In this document: piece by piece, positions 23,301 to 33,600 of the stretch
Layout: each line of letters begins with the position of its first letter
Numbering within the stretch: position 1 is the first letter of the stretch
Assembly: GCA_012861695.1 (NCBI GenBank)
Contig: JAAOOA010000033.1
Span: forward strand, 17,895,934-17,959,933
DNA length: 64,000 bases
Direction: 5' to 3'
Source: Trematomus loennbergii
Taxonomy: Eukaryota > Chordata > Actinopteri > Perciformes > Nototheniidae
Made by a program: the position numbers and the translations under genes
The notes under the pieces: model-generated
Database searches by the model: none
What the model saw: only the letters and a program-made list of their open reading frames with translations
What the model was told of the DNA's origin: nothing

Positions 23301-25893
23301 CTGAGAGGGAAGTCGAGCCGTCAGACGGGGCTGGAGCAGAACCTGTTGGAGGAGTACAGAAAGATCAGCTCACCTGCTGGGAACTCTCCTGAGCCCACAC
23401 AGCTCCTCCACCAGTACCTCAACACATGTCACAACCTGCCTTACTATGGGTAAGGAGCTGTATAAGGAGCCATTTATACCAGTGTTCGTTTTGGCACCTA
23501 GTTAACATTTAGACGTTGTCTTTATATCAATCAGAATCTGAATATTTTTTTAAATAATTGAAATACATATTTAGTTGTAGTTTTATTTTTCACGCTAAGT
23601 TATACTCTGAATTGACTACACAAACAGGTGCGCTTTCTTCGGTGGAGAGATTGACAAACCAGTGCAAGGGATTCTCCAAAGGGCCAAACGCAAAGCTGTC
23701 AACGTTGGGATCTGCCTGGAGGGAGTTTATGTGATGGATGTAAAAGAGAAGGTGAGCAGAGCACACATTTATCAACTTATCGTCCCATGTATGTATATAT
23801 ACCTGATAATACATGCTGACCTCATGATTGCCCGTTATATTTAAATGTGTTTTTAAATAAAAATATCACTTACATTTTAGCCAACATACTGCCAGAACTG
23901 CAGGATTTCCCTTCCACCACACTTCCATCATCCTTATGCAGTCATTGCAGACAGAGCCAGAGAGTTTATCATTTATATTTTTTCACATTCCAATACTTCT
24001 TACTATTCTTGAAAACTAGATGCTTTTGCTCTTTAAAAGGGTGTTTTTGCTTTATTCTGTTATTATTTTACCACTATATCAGTGGCATACAATTGTGTTA
24101 ATATAACAATGAAATAGTTATTTCTGGGACATGTATTGGCCAACAACAGTAGTTATTGTGAAAGGCCTAGCACAATGCCATGTTTCTCACTTTGTACTTG
24201 TGGATACTTGCATAAGCACTGAGAGCATTTCCCTTTATGAAAGCGAATCTGATTACTCCGGTTAAACCCATGTTTTCCCAGCATGTGCTGCTGGGTCTGC
24301 ATTTCAACGAGCTTTCCTGGGACCACAGCTACCCCGAGGAGCAGGGGGACTCACACATCCTGTGGCTGGAGTTTGATGGAGAGGAAGACGGCACTCCTGT
24401 CAACAAGTTGCTGAAGATCTATTCAAAACAGGTGAAATAGAAAACAAAAGAATATTGGTGAAATAAGATTGAATTCCCTAATCATCTTATAAGACTATAT
24501 TTAACACCTGCACATACAGTGTCACCAACCAGCATGGGTACTGACATCGCCCCACTGTTCAGCATTTATTTTTCTTGTCTTCATCAATTCTGAAACGTCT
24601 TGCTGCTGAAACAGATGTTGTCCTTTTATGTGTGTCACAGCGCACAACACCTGGTGTTTTTCTGGTGCAGCTGCTATGCATATTTTTTCTTAACCCAACA
24701 CTCGATATTAGTGTTGAAACCTAATGGAGTTCAAATGTTTTGTTGTACTCTTATGTATCATCCGTGTTCAATGATGGTTAGGTTTAAAAGTCAACAGATG
24801 GTGAAGAGAGGTTACATAATGGTTGAGGCACGATACATAATCACACAGGGACCTAATCCAAAGCTGGCAATATGCCCCTTCATGTGAAGTACAGCTGTTT
24901 ATGTACAGTTTAAGATAGGGCCGCAATACACTATCATTTTCAATATCGATATACTGTATCTGCCATTTAATTAGTATTTAATTTATTCACTTAAATGTGA
25001 AAAGCAAGAAAACTCCACACTTAAGATAGTGATAGTCTGATAGTTTTCCATAAAAAAAATTACTTTTATGGTTAATCCAGTATCAAAATAGTCTTTATTT
25101 TCTGTTGATCAACAAATTGTTGCAGCTCTAATTTAAGGCTTAGACTCAAAGGGGCCCTATCATGCTCATTTTCAGGTTCATAATTGTATTTGAGACTGTG
25201 ACATCTTTACATGCTTTAATGTTCAAAAGCATGTTTGTGGGAGAGAAACTCCTTCTGTAGGGAACTTTTGGATTTCAGCCTTTGCAGACCATCTCCATGC
25301 ACAGAAACCTTTATAACACACGACAGGAAAGGGAACTCTACAAAACATGTAATATGGCCTTGTTAAACATTCGATCTTCTTTCTTTTGTCTACAAGGCAG
25401 AGCTAATGAGCGGCTTCATTGAGTTCTGTGTGGAGCTGAGGTCTGCGTCTGAGGGAGGAGCTGCAGCCGAGATGGACGGAGAGGTGGGGGCACATCAGCA
25501 GCCTGGGGGGCAGGACGGCAACAAGAACGGACGAGGAGGACGGCGCGGGATGCTGCGCAGGCAGAGCAGCGTGGTCTGCAGTCGAGTCCAGTCACTTAAC
25601 ACTATCAGCTACGTGGACAATGGTGAGTCTAATTATTGAATATAGTAGTAAATACTACTCGCAATTTACCCTTTCTGAAATAAGCTACTTCCAGACTAAG
25701 ACAATCTCTTTTTAGAAGCTTCAATTGGTCTATCAAAATCAATGTTTTTCTCCGTTGTCTTTCAGGAAAAGAAATCAAACGTTTGAAACCCAAGCGAGCC
25801 GCGTCCTTCTTCACCCGCCAGGTGTCTGCAGCCACGTACTCTGCAGCCACGTACTCTGCTGTGCAGGTGACGGAGAGTCTGGAGCAGGGGTAA
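17349..25893 (+). CDS. frmd8: FERM domain-containing protein 8
   Basis: Ten coding exons are found: 17349-17439, 17599-17766, 18258-18359, 19846-19904, 20039-20205, 23234-23449, 23628-23751, 24282-24431, 25397-25622 and 25766-25893. All splice phases agree and they encode 476 residues (human FRMD8 has 464). Family motifs appear in order: DVLVYL (start of the FERM ubiquitin-like lobe), KxRHQPYKLx[66 protein letters not shown], and the C-terminal tail ending ESLEQG. In mammals FRMD8 binds the cytoplasmic N-terminus of iRhoms. It stabilises the iRhom-ADAM17 sheddase complex at the cell surface, and it has been tied to Wnt/LRP6 signalling. The ATG at 17349 is chosen because it gives the family N-terminus. 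The last exon has a 15-bp tandem duplication (SAATY twice). Introns hold two TIR elements, a LINE fragment and a GGGGCCCT-type MITE. Confidence 0.95.
18850..19477. mobile_element. TIR element with CCGTCCACACGG termini
   Basis: A 19-bp perfect terminal inverted repeat (CCCGTCCACACGGAGACGA and its reverse complement) bounds about 628 bp in frmd8 intron 3. The core CCGTCCACACG recurs in direct orientation near 18901 and 18932, giving subterminal repeats. The interior holds a (TTA)n microsatellite and no transposase-like ORF. It is a non-autonomous DNA transposon; the superfamily is not assignable because no convincing target duplication is visible. Confidence 0.8.
19071..19108 (+). repeat. (TTA)n microsatellite
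   Basis: An interrupted run of TTA/ATT trinucleotides lies inside the TIR element of frmd8 intron 3. Confidence 0.9.
20620..21640 (-). mobile_element. Decayed CR1/L2-group LINE, reverse-transcriptase 3' portion
   Basis: On the minus strand three overlapping frames (21624-21301, 21323-21081 and 21073-20690) give consecutive parts of a non-LTR reverse transcriptase. These are a YANDTQLY box (degenerate YADD), then [11 protein letters not shown] and LRSLHWLPV, then YKALNGLGP and [13 protein letters not shown]. The stretch after these, read on the plus strand as GTTTATTTATATAGCAC and CAAAGTGCTTTACATCA, is typical of the 3' tail of such elements. It is 5'-truncated and broken by frame changes, with the catalytic box altered. 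It lies antisense in frmd8 intron 5. Confidence 0.88.
22838..23180. mobile_element. Complete TTAAAGGTGGGG MITE (copy B)
   Basis: The termini TTAAAGGTGGGGTAGGTAA and TTACCTACCCCACCTTTAA are perfect 19-bp inverted repeats. The similarity continues imperfectly to about 38-40 bp, out to CTCGAG on both sides. The element is 343 bp and non-coding. Its right end lies only 53 bp before frmd8 exon 6 (acceptor at 23233). Copy A at 603-1017 shares the internal sequence. The termini include TTAA, so a TTAA target site (as in piggyBac-like elements) is possible but not proven. Confidence 0.88.
25147..25365 (+). mobile_element. GGGGCCCT-type MITE copy 2, internally deleted
   Basis: This copy starts AAAGGGGCCCTATCATGC and includes GTGGGAGAGAAACTCC, CAGACCATCTCCATGCAC and GGAAAGGGAA, shared with copies at 7070 and 59290. 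It lacks the middle segment present in copy 1. It lies in frmd8 intron 8, directly upstream of exon 9. Confidence 0.7.
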
Positions 25894-28800
25894 ACTCGCC
25901 AGAGGCCCCATGCCTCTCACAGACCAAACCTGAACACTTTACACTGATACTTAAGGAGAAGGCTTGATACAAGCCTGAGACATTTAATTGAAAATATATG
26001 AACATGCAAAGGACCAAGTGAGGCATCTAGGTGTGAGCGACAATGTTTATCCTCTGAAGTTGTGTTTATATTAAGAATACAGATATGAAAAACAAAAAGG
26101 GTCTAATAACCTCTACTCTTCTGAGGTCGAACTGAAGGGCTATTTTCTATTAGGTAGCCTTACATAAAGAAACTATAATGACATTTCAAAAGAGCAGACC
26201 TCCGCCAAGGCCAGTGGTGCATTCACATGCTCCCCAAAGTATCCTGTTTCCAACTGCAGTATGTTCATTAGCAAAGATGTGTTGTAGTTTAATGCTAACA
26301 GTGTTTAAAAAAAAAAAGGTGAAACCTGTTTCCATTAAGTGTCCCAATTTGGAACACGTTTTTTAAGTTTTCAAACACTTTATGAATGCAGCATTAATGT
26401 ATCCACCTGTGATTTGGATGTCATGGGTTCTTCGTTAGCACATGATACACCCTTCCACTAAATGTCCTGAACATGTCCTGAATATGTGGCACTTTTCCCG
26501 TAATCCTGCTGAAAGATAAACTTAGCTGTGAACTATCCTTGGCGGAGGTGAATACGGCGTTCTCTGAGCAACTTATGATCTGACTTCATGAGACTAAGTT
26601 AGCCCTACAGACAATGACTCAGTTGATGACTGTATATCTCATGACCGTTCTGTCCTTTCTGCAGCACTCAGGAGCTGCGTTTACTGCTATTCAAAAATGT
26701 AAACCTCATTCGAGTATAACCACTGCTTTACCTCTTTTGGGGGACTTTGACGTAAAAAAAAAAATATCACAATACAATCTTTTTGTGAGAGTTAACACAC
26801 TCAACATGACAAACACTGTCAGGGGACGATATAAGGGCGTGCTCTCAACTTTTCTGCTTTTTCAAACTGCCAGTGCCTTGTCCTCATCTAAGGGTGAAGA
26901 CACTTTAGAAAAGTACTGGTAGAAATGTTGAGTGGTTGTTACTGAGTCCGTATAGAAGCACTGTGTCTGTGCTGGGGAAGTATCTCTTCTATATATATAA
27001 TTCGTATCAAATAATTCTGCTGTGAACGTAAAAATGAATAGGATAAAACGGACATTTAACAAAATCTCTTGTAAGCAATTATTGAATCAAATCACCATAG
27101 TTATGCTACTGAATGATAAGCAGGTTCAAGTTTAAAAGGAGAACAGAATAACAGCAGCTTGGCAGAATAGGTGCTCTTTGGATCCAAAGGACATGAGACC
27201 ATCCCTTTTTAAGACGTTAAGTTTAAATGTGAAGGCTCTAAGCCCATTTATTTGAGGCTTTCTGATTTTTGCGAAGCAGTTTACTTTGTGTTCTTTTGTG
27301 ATTACCTGTTGATCAAAGAGCCAAGTAGAATTTAACGGATCTCTTTTGATGGTCAAAGTTTCAAGTGATGCATCATCCATGGCACAGCTCAGACTTGATT
27401 ATCAAAGTAAAACAGATGCAGAACTGATGAGAAAGAAAAAACAACCTCCTTACTGTTAGCACTCTACTACCTGTGGACCCCGCGTTGAAATAATTGTTTC
27501 CATTGCAAACACAACAATGGGTGACTACAATGGATACACTTTTGTTTGTACAAAATTGTGGCCTCCTGTTTTTTGAATTTTTTTTTGTTTAGAAATAGTA
27601 CAGTTTTCATAATGTGTTAAGGAGCAAAACTGCTTCTATAAAATAAGACATTTCTGAGATTCATTTTCAAAGGACAGGACTATGTGCTCTGTGGCAGACC
27701 AACTGACCAATAACCTCTGACTATGCTGTTGAACTCTGTCTGTACACCAAAGCAAGCCTTCTAACGTGCTGCAACACAGTATGCTACCTTAAAGCCAGAC
27801 CTCAGTCTCCACAACATGTCAGAGTCCCTCCATTTGCCTCTGAACTTCACCCTAATGCTAATACAGGCCGTTTCTTTCATGTACTTCAACAAACAAGCTC
27901 TAATCACTAATAGCCATTTTTACCCTGCCTTCCACATCATGTATTCTTCCTGATTTTTCCACAGCATGCAAACTGACAAATATTTGTACTTTTCTTTAAC
28001 TCAATATGTCAGCTGTGTCTGTAACCTACCTGCAGCAGTCCACTTATTGTTGCTAACTTACACTATGCATGTCACATTGTAGAATAGGCATTCCACATCA
28101 GACTACACACACCTATACTGCACTATTAATACTAATACACTGTTTATATACTTGTTTTTCTATGGTTTGTGAGCTTTTACACGAAAATATTTGTATTTCA
28201 TTTCATATACTTGTCAGTGTTCATGCACAAGAATGAAGCAAAGAAATAGGTAATTGTCTTCTCAAGCAATCACTTTGCATTAAGTGCCTTTTTGTTTGTA
28301 CTCAGTTGGCGTCTGAATGACTGTTTTTGGTGCTTGGAAACCAGGAATGGATATTATTGCTATGGTTTAAAAAAATATATAATCATGTTTTATAATATAT
28401 TTATTTCCAGCTACACCATGCATTTCATATTTCATACTGTAGCCGATGTGAGTATATTGATAACGTGGATGACTACACTGGGCTGCTGTTGAACAGTGTG
28501 ATTCCTCTCAATGGAGTGGTTAATCTGCCTTCATTAGAATATGTCTTTTTTTCTTTTTTAAATAAATTGATGCCAGGCCTATCCATCTCTTAAAGGTGTG
28601 TGTAATACTTCACCTACTTATGTGTGATTTTATCAAAGCACTATGTTTGTATTTCTATACATGTTGACACGTTCTACAGTAAGTGCTGCTGAATGGATGT
28701 CCATCAATGTAAGCCTAATGATCTCATTTATGTGAGAGGCACCGAAGAAAGAAATGTATCACCATTAACCTCTTTCTCCTAAAACCTTATATGTTGCTTT

Positions 28801-29825
28801 GCGCTCTTCTCAGATAATACAGTTGTAGATTTATTTTACGGTGAAATCAAGAACGTGTTGGTTACAAATTGGTAATATGAGGGATGTGGTTTATCGTTAA
28901 GACCTATTTTAACCGTTGCTCTATGATTAATGTGTAAATAGTTTTCAATGCACCTAATAATATTGTATTTACTTTAAATGAATACTAATAAGTTGAACAA
29001 TGCCGAGCAGATCACAGGTTATTATTCCACTGATACATTGTTGTCCATAATGCAATATTATATAGTCTTTTGTCAGATTTTCAGTCTTTGATCAATAAAA
29101 GAAAAGTGTTTTTTTCTCAAGATAAAGAGTGTTGCCCTTCGTTTGTACTGGATTCAAATGTCTCCATTTCTTATTTCCACTCCAGCTATACAAAGAGAAG
29201 GCAAGAACATATCTCTGGTTTATTCCTTGATTAAGCATCACAAATGTGTGATTGATAAGTCAAGAAGGTCCAAAATTGTCCTTGTTTTTAGTGGTCTTAG
29301 TTTTTACAAGTTCTATATTCATATAGAATCAGAAAATGCTAAGTTGTAATAATTATGATCAGATATTGCTGTTCGACAGGCATTTCTCTGCAGAAAGAGA
29401 AGCTACAAATCTGCCTAAAGGTGTTTCCTCAGTTTCAAACGCTCCACTGTCGCCCCCTCCTGACCGGACAGGATCCAACAGTGATCCATTTGAAATGGAC
29501 AAACAACATACTAATCCAATATATACTGAAGAATATGGAGGGTGGTGAGGGTGGTTGGTTCAATGTTTAAACAGTCAACGCAGTGGATTTAAAGATGAGC
29601 ACATGGAGGCAGGAGTTCCAGATCATTGTTTTTATCGTAATTTGTTGATTCTTGTTTGTCTTAATTGTTGTCTGGTTGATTGATTATTTACTCAGACAAA
29701 CCATTGGTTCTCAAGAGTTGCATGAGGCCAGCCAGCTTCTTTGTTAAATAATGTTTATGTAATATTATTACAAAGGTTTCATGAAAATATCTCGTAATAT
29801 AATGTTACTTTAGAATGCTGAAAAG
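25894..29825 (+). other. Probable long frmd8 3' UTR and spacer
   Basis: AT-rich non-coding sequence follows the frmd8 stop at 25891-25893. AATAAA signals occur at 28561-28566 and 29094-29099; the second is followed by a T-rich stretch and makes a plausible distal poly(A) site. No exon, RNA gene or repeat with definable ends is recognised. Confidence 0.45.
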
Positions 29826-30500
29826 TGTGTGACATGTGCAGTAGTGCACTTCTGGACTGTTAGACGAGAAGTGCATTCATCACGGAAGTGAGTCTATTCT
29901 CTTGACTACACCTTCTCTTTGACAGAGTAACACCCAGTCTATGGTAACACCACAAGTTTAAAGGGATTTATTTAAATCTTTGAACAATGCAGGTTTCATG
30001 AAAAGGAAACCTGCATTGTCTATTCTATATCTGGAATATAGCATCGTTTTTTGTTTAGTTTTTTTGCTTAATTTAATCGTTTAAATACATTTACTTTCGG
30101 TCTTGACGTGACACACTCCGGTGCACTAGGTGGCGGCAGGCACCTTTAACAGTTTGTAGTCCGCCATAAAAAATAAAAGAAGAAGTAGTCGAAGTAATAA
30201 AAGAACAACACGGGACAACCCACCGACCCGAACATAGTGACTTTTCTTGAGCTAGCTGCTTGTGATTGGTAGAATAATAAAATAGCAAGCTAATTCTTAT
30301 TTTTTAAAGCTTTCTTATTTCTTGTTTTAATGCGCAGTAGCGTACTTCCGGGCTGTCAGACAAGTACATTCCTCACAAAAGTGAGTGTAGTCAACTCTCT
30401 TGACTTCACTTGCTCTTTGAAAACGTAACACCGGATAGGCTACAAACCCGGAACAGTGACGTTTTCAAGCTAGCTGCTTGTGTCTCACAGCAGATTAATG
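29826..30500 (+). repeat. Diverged duplicated segment upstream of vps51
   Basis: The segment 29826-29960 resembles 30328-30440. Both have GCAGTAG-GxACTTC, GGACTGTTAGAC versus GGGCTGTCAGAC, AAGTGAGT-, CTCTTGACT and TAACACC in the same order. A second landmark, GAGCTAGCTGCTTGTG at about 30249, recurs as AAGCTAGCTGCTTGTG near 30467. The layout is that of an old tandem duplication with unequal spacers. Between the copies sits a short hairpin (29984-30019) and a GGTGGCGG...CCGCCATAAA motif pair. The second copy abuts the vps51 5' end. Confidence 0.6.
29984..30019. repeat. Perfect 14-bp hairpin
   Basis: ACAATGCAGGTTTC (29984-29997) and its exact reverse complement (30006-30019) are separated by 8 bases. 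No T-run or known element flanks it. Its function is unknown. Confidence 0.85.
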
Positions 30501-30684
30501 AAATTTGCCAATTAATTATTACAGCCCTGTTATTAAGAACAGACAGCTTAGTTGCACGGTTAGCTGTCACTTTAGGGCAAGAATAACTATTTTTCGTTTG
30601 GTGGTTGTCAGCTTTCTCCTGCCAGCTGGTCGCCCTTTATTTGTGTTTACCTTCGTTTTATCTGTCAGCTGTCCAGGGTACAGT

Positions 30685-33600
30685 ATGGACACTGAGGCGG
30701 TGGTGTCGGAGGACTCGGGCCCCGACAGGAAGCGCAGGGTGCACGGCATGCTGAAGCTCTACTACGGGCTGAACGAGGAAGGAAAGGCCGAGGAGGAGGC
30801 GCAGTCCCTGGATCCCTGTGACATCAACGGGCCGCATTTTGACCCCGAGCATTTCTTAAACAAGGTGAGGACCACTGTTGTGATGTGAACTGTTTACACT
30901 GTGACGCATAATGTTATTATCGCTGTCTCAATGTCAGTGTTAACCGAAGCTTCTAATGTGAAGACCTAGACCAGTTACCTTTCTAAATGATTGTGTTGAT
31001 TAATAGACAACACATTCAAATGCAACCAATGAATTAGGAAGAGTCCCATTCAGCAATCATTGTTGACTCCCACATTTGAGTGTGTGTGACCATCACCTGC
31101 AGGCAACATGGACACTCCATTTAGGATATTAATTCAAAGGAAAAATAGGCACACATTATTATAGGTGATGCTACCCAGTAGTGTATAAAGTAATTCAAAT
31201 AAAATGCAACATTGAAGTGATGAACACATTAATGTATCAATCATTGTAATACCTATAATGAAAAAATCTGTTGCATAACGCAGGTATTTTTGTATGCAAA
31301 TACTTTTCAGTCTTAAGAACAATTTCACTTCTAACTGAGTATTTTTACATTGAAGTATTGCTACTTTTACTAAGTAAATCATCTGGAAAAAGGTATACTG
31401 ACAGTGTAACACTGGACCTTGTGTTTTATGTACTGTTTGTGACTGTGTCCTTATGTGTTTTGTGTTCAATGGCAGCTAAGAAGGGAGTGCTCTCTAGCGG
31501 AGTTGATGGACCAGGAGACTTGTATGGTCAAGCAGATCCGCTCTTTGGACAGTGACATGCAGACGCTGGTGTATGAAAACTACAACAAGTTCATATCTGC
31601 CACAGGTGAGGGAACGCCTCCTTACATTCCACTTGTTGAAATGTTTCATTGAAATGTGCATAATGGATCGGATCGTTAAACCATCTAGCCATGTTTTTCC
31701 AGACACCATAAGAAAGATGAAGAATGATTTCAAAAAGATGGAGGATGAAATGGATTGCCTGTCTGCTAACATGTCGGCAATCACTGACTTCAGCGCTCGG
31801 ATCAGCGGTACTCTTCAAGACCAGCACGCGCAGATTACAAAGCTCTCAGGTGAGACCTCAACCGACAGTATGTTTTGTTGAGTCAGTTGTAAGGACGCTG
31901 TGATTTTCACATGTTTCTCTTGTCTTGTTCCACCCCAGGCGTTCACACTCTGTTAAGGAAGCTGCAGTTTCTGTTTGAGCTGCCTGCCAGGTTGAATAAG
32001 TGTCTGGAGATGCAGGCCTATGCTCAGGCAGTGAGATCCCACCGCCTGGCCCGCTGTGTGCTGCAGCAGTACAGCCACCTGCCCTCCTTCAAAGGGATTC
32101 AGGATGACTGTCACGCCATCATGGACAAGCTGGCACAGGAGCTTCGACAGAAGTTCAGGTGGGAATCTCTCAATTTACATTCAGATTACAGATGCAACTG
32201 TAAGAGAGCATTGCAATTAAGAGTCACGTTTACTTCTTGCAAGATCCAGTAAGTGTAAAAAGAAAAAAACATAGAAATACAATGGGATTAAAAGAATTAC
32301 ATGACGTTTATTTAGACCGTTGCCATTGTTATCTCAATATTATGTCGGTCTTGTGCGCTTCCTTCTGTCCATTCACAGCTTTTCTCCCATACTACAGGTC
32401 CCCCAATCTAATATATTTCGTTCATATTAATGACTATATGCTCTAGTCTAGGCCCTAGAATTGTGGATCACTGAAAACACAAGAGGCCCTAGAGTCTAGG
32501 GCCTCTTGTGTTTCCAGTGATTCACAATTCTTTATAAACAGATTTGTATTGATTGTTTTACACCGTCATTGAGAAATGACTCTCACGCCTCTGAACTAGT
32601 TGTTAGGGGCCGTGGATGATCAACATCTGCTTTGGTAGCGAAAAGACAATTCAAGCAACATTTGCACATTCATTGTATACCCGATATGTAACGATCCTCT
32701 AAACTTAGACACAAAACAAGATGAATAAACTCCTATTTTTGTTATTGCTGCAATATTGTCAAGTTTAAGGAAGCCAGGAGGGACAATTCAGTGAGATTCA
32801 TCTCACTGTTGCATTGTTTATTGCAGATATTTATACTCCTCAACTCAAAAGTAAATTAAGAAAGCATTGGCCCAAATAGAGCTGTCACATTATTGAATGT
32901 GCTTGCCTGTCCACATCTTTCTGCAGTTTGAACATGTGACACATGTATTTCCTGTGAATCAACTATTTCTGCCTATTTGTTTGCTGTTGTCTCTCAGGGA
33001 TGGTGGGTCAAGCGCTAAAGATTTATCAGAGTGTGTGGAGCTGCTGCTACAGTTGGATGAGCCAGCGGAGGAGCTCTGTGATAAATTCTTGAGCCATGCG
33101 CGGTCTCGACTTGAGTCGGACCTCCAGGGTCTGGAAGCAGAGATAAGACCCTACCCGTCTGCTTCAGCCGTGAAAGATGCCTCTGTACGCAGGCTGTCAT
33201 CTCCTGCCTCGACAGGATCTCCGGCTGCTAGCTCCCCTAAAGCCAGCGCTATCTTTTCTCCCTCCTCAAACACTGACATCCTGGAGTTCATTGACAGAGG
33301 CTGCAATGAATTTGTCAGCAGCTTATGTCTAGTAATAACATCCTATCAAGAACTATTTGTCAGCCATGCTCAGACGGGGGAGCTCGCATCCAAAAACATT
33401 CCACAGATGGCAAACGCTAAGCTGCACGCATTTGTGGATGATCTGGCCGCTCGGTATTTCTCCCTCGTGGAGCGGAGGATACAGGAGGAGAAAGGGGTCG
33501 GAGATAACTCCCTCCTGGTCCGGGCCCTTGATCGCTTCCACCGCAGACTTCAGGCTGTGACCAAACTGCTGCCAGGCTCTTCAGTGCCATCCAAGGGGAC

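Noticed and set aside
30505..30684. In-frame extension upstream of the vps51 ATG
   Set aside because: There is no ATG in the extension and the family N-terminus begins at the ATG at 30685; the open stretch is simply 5' UTR.
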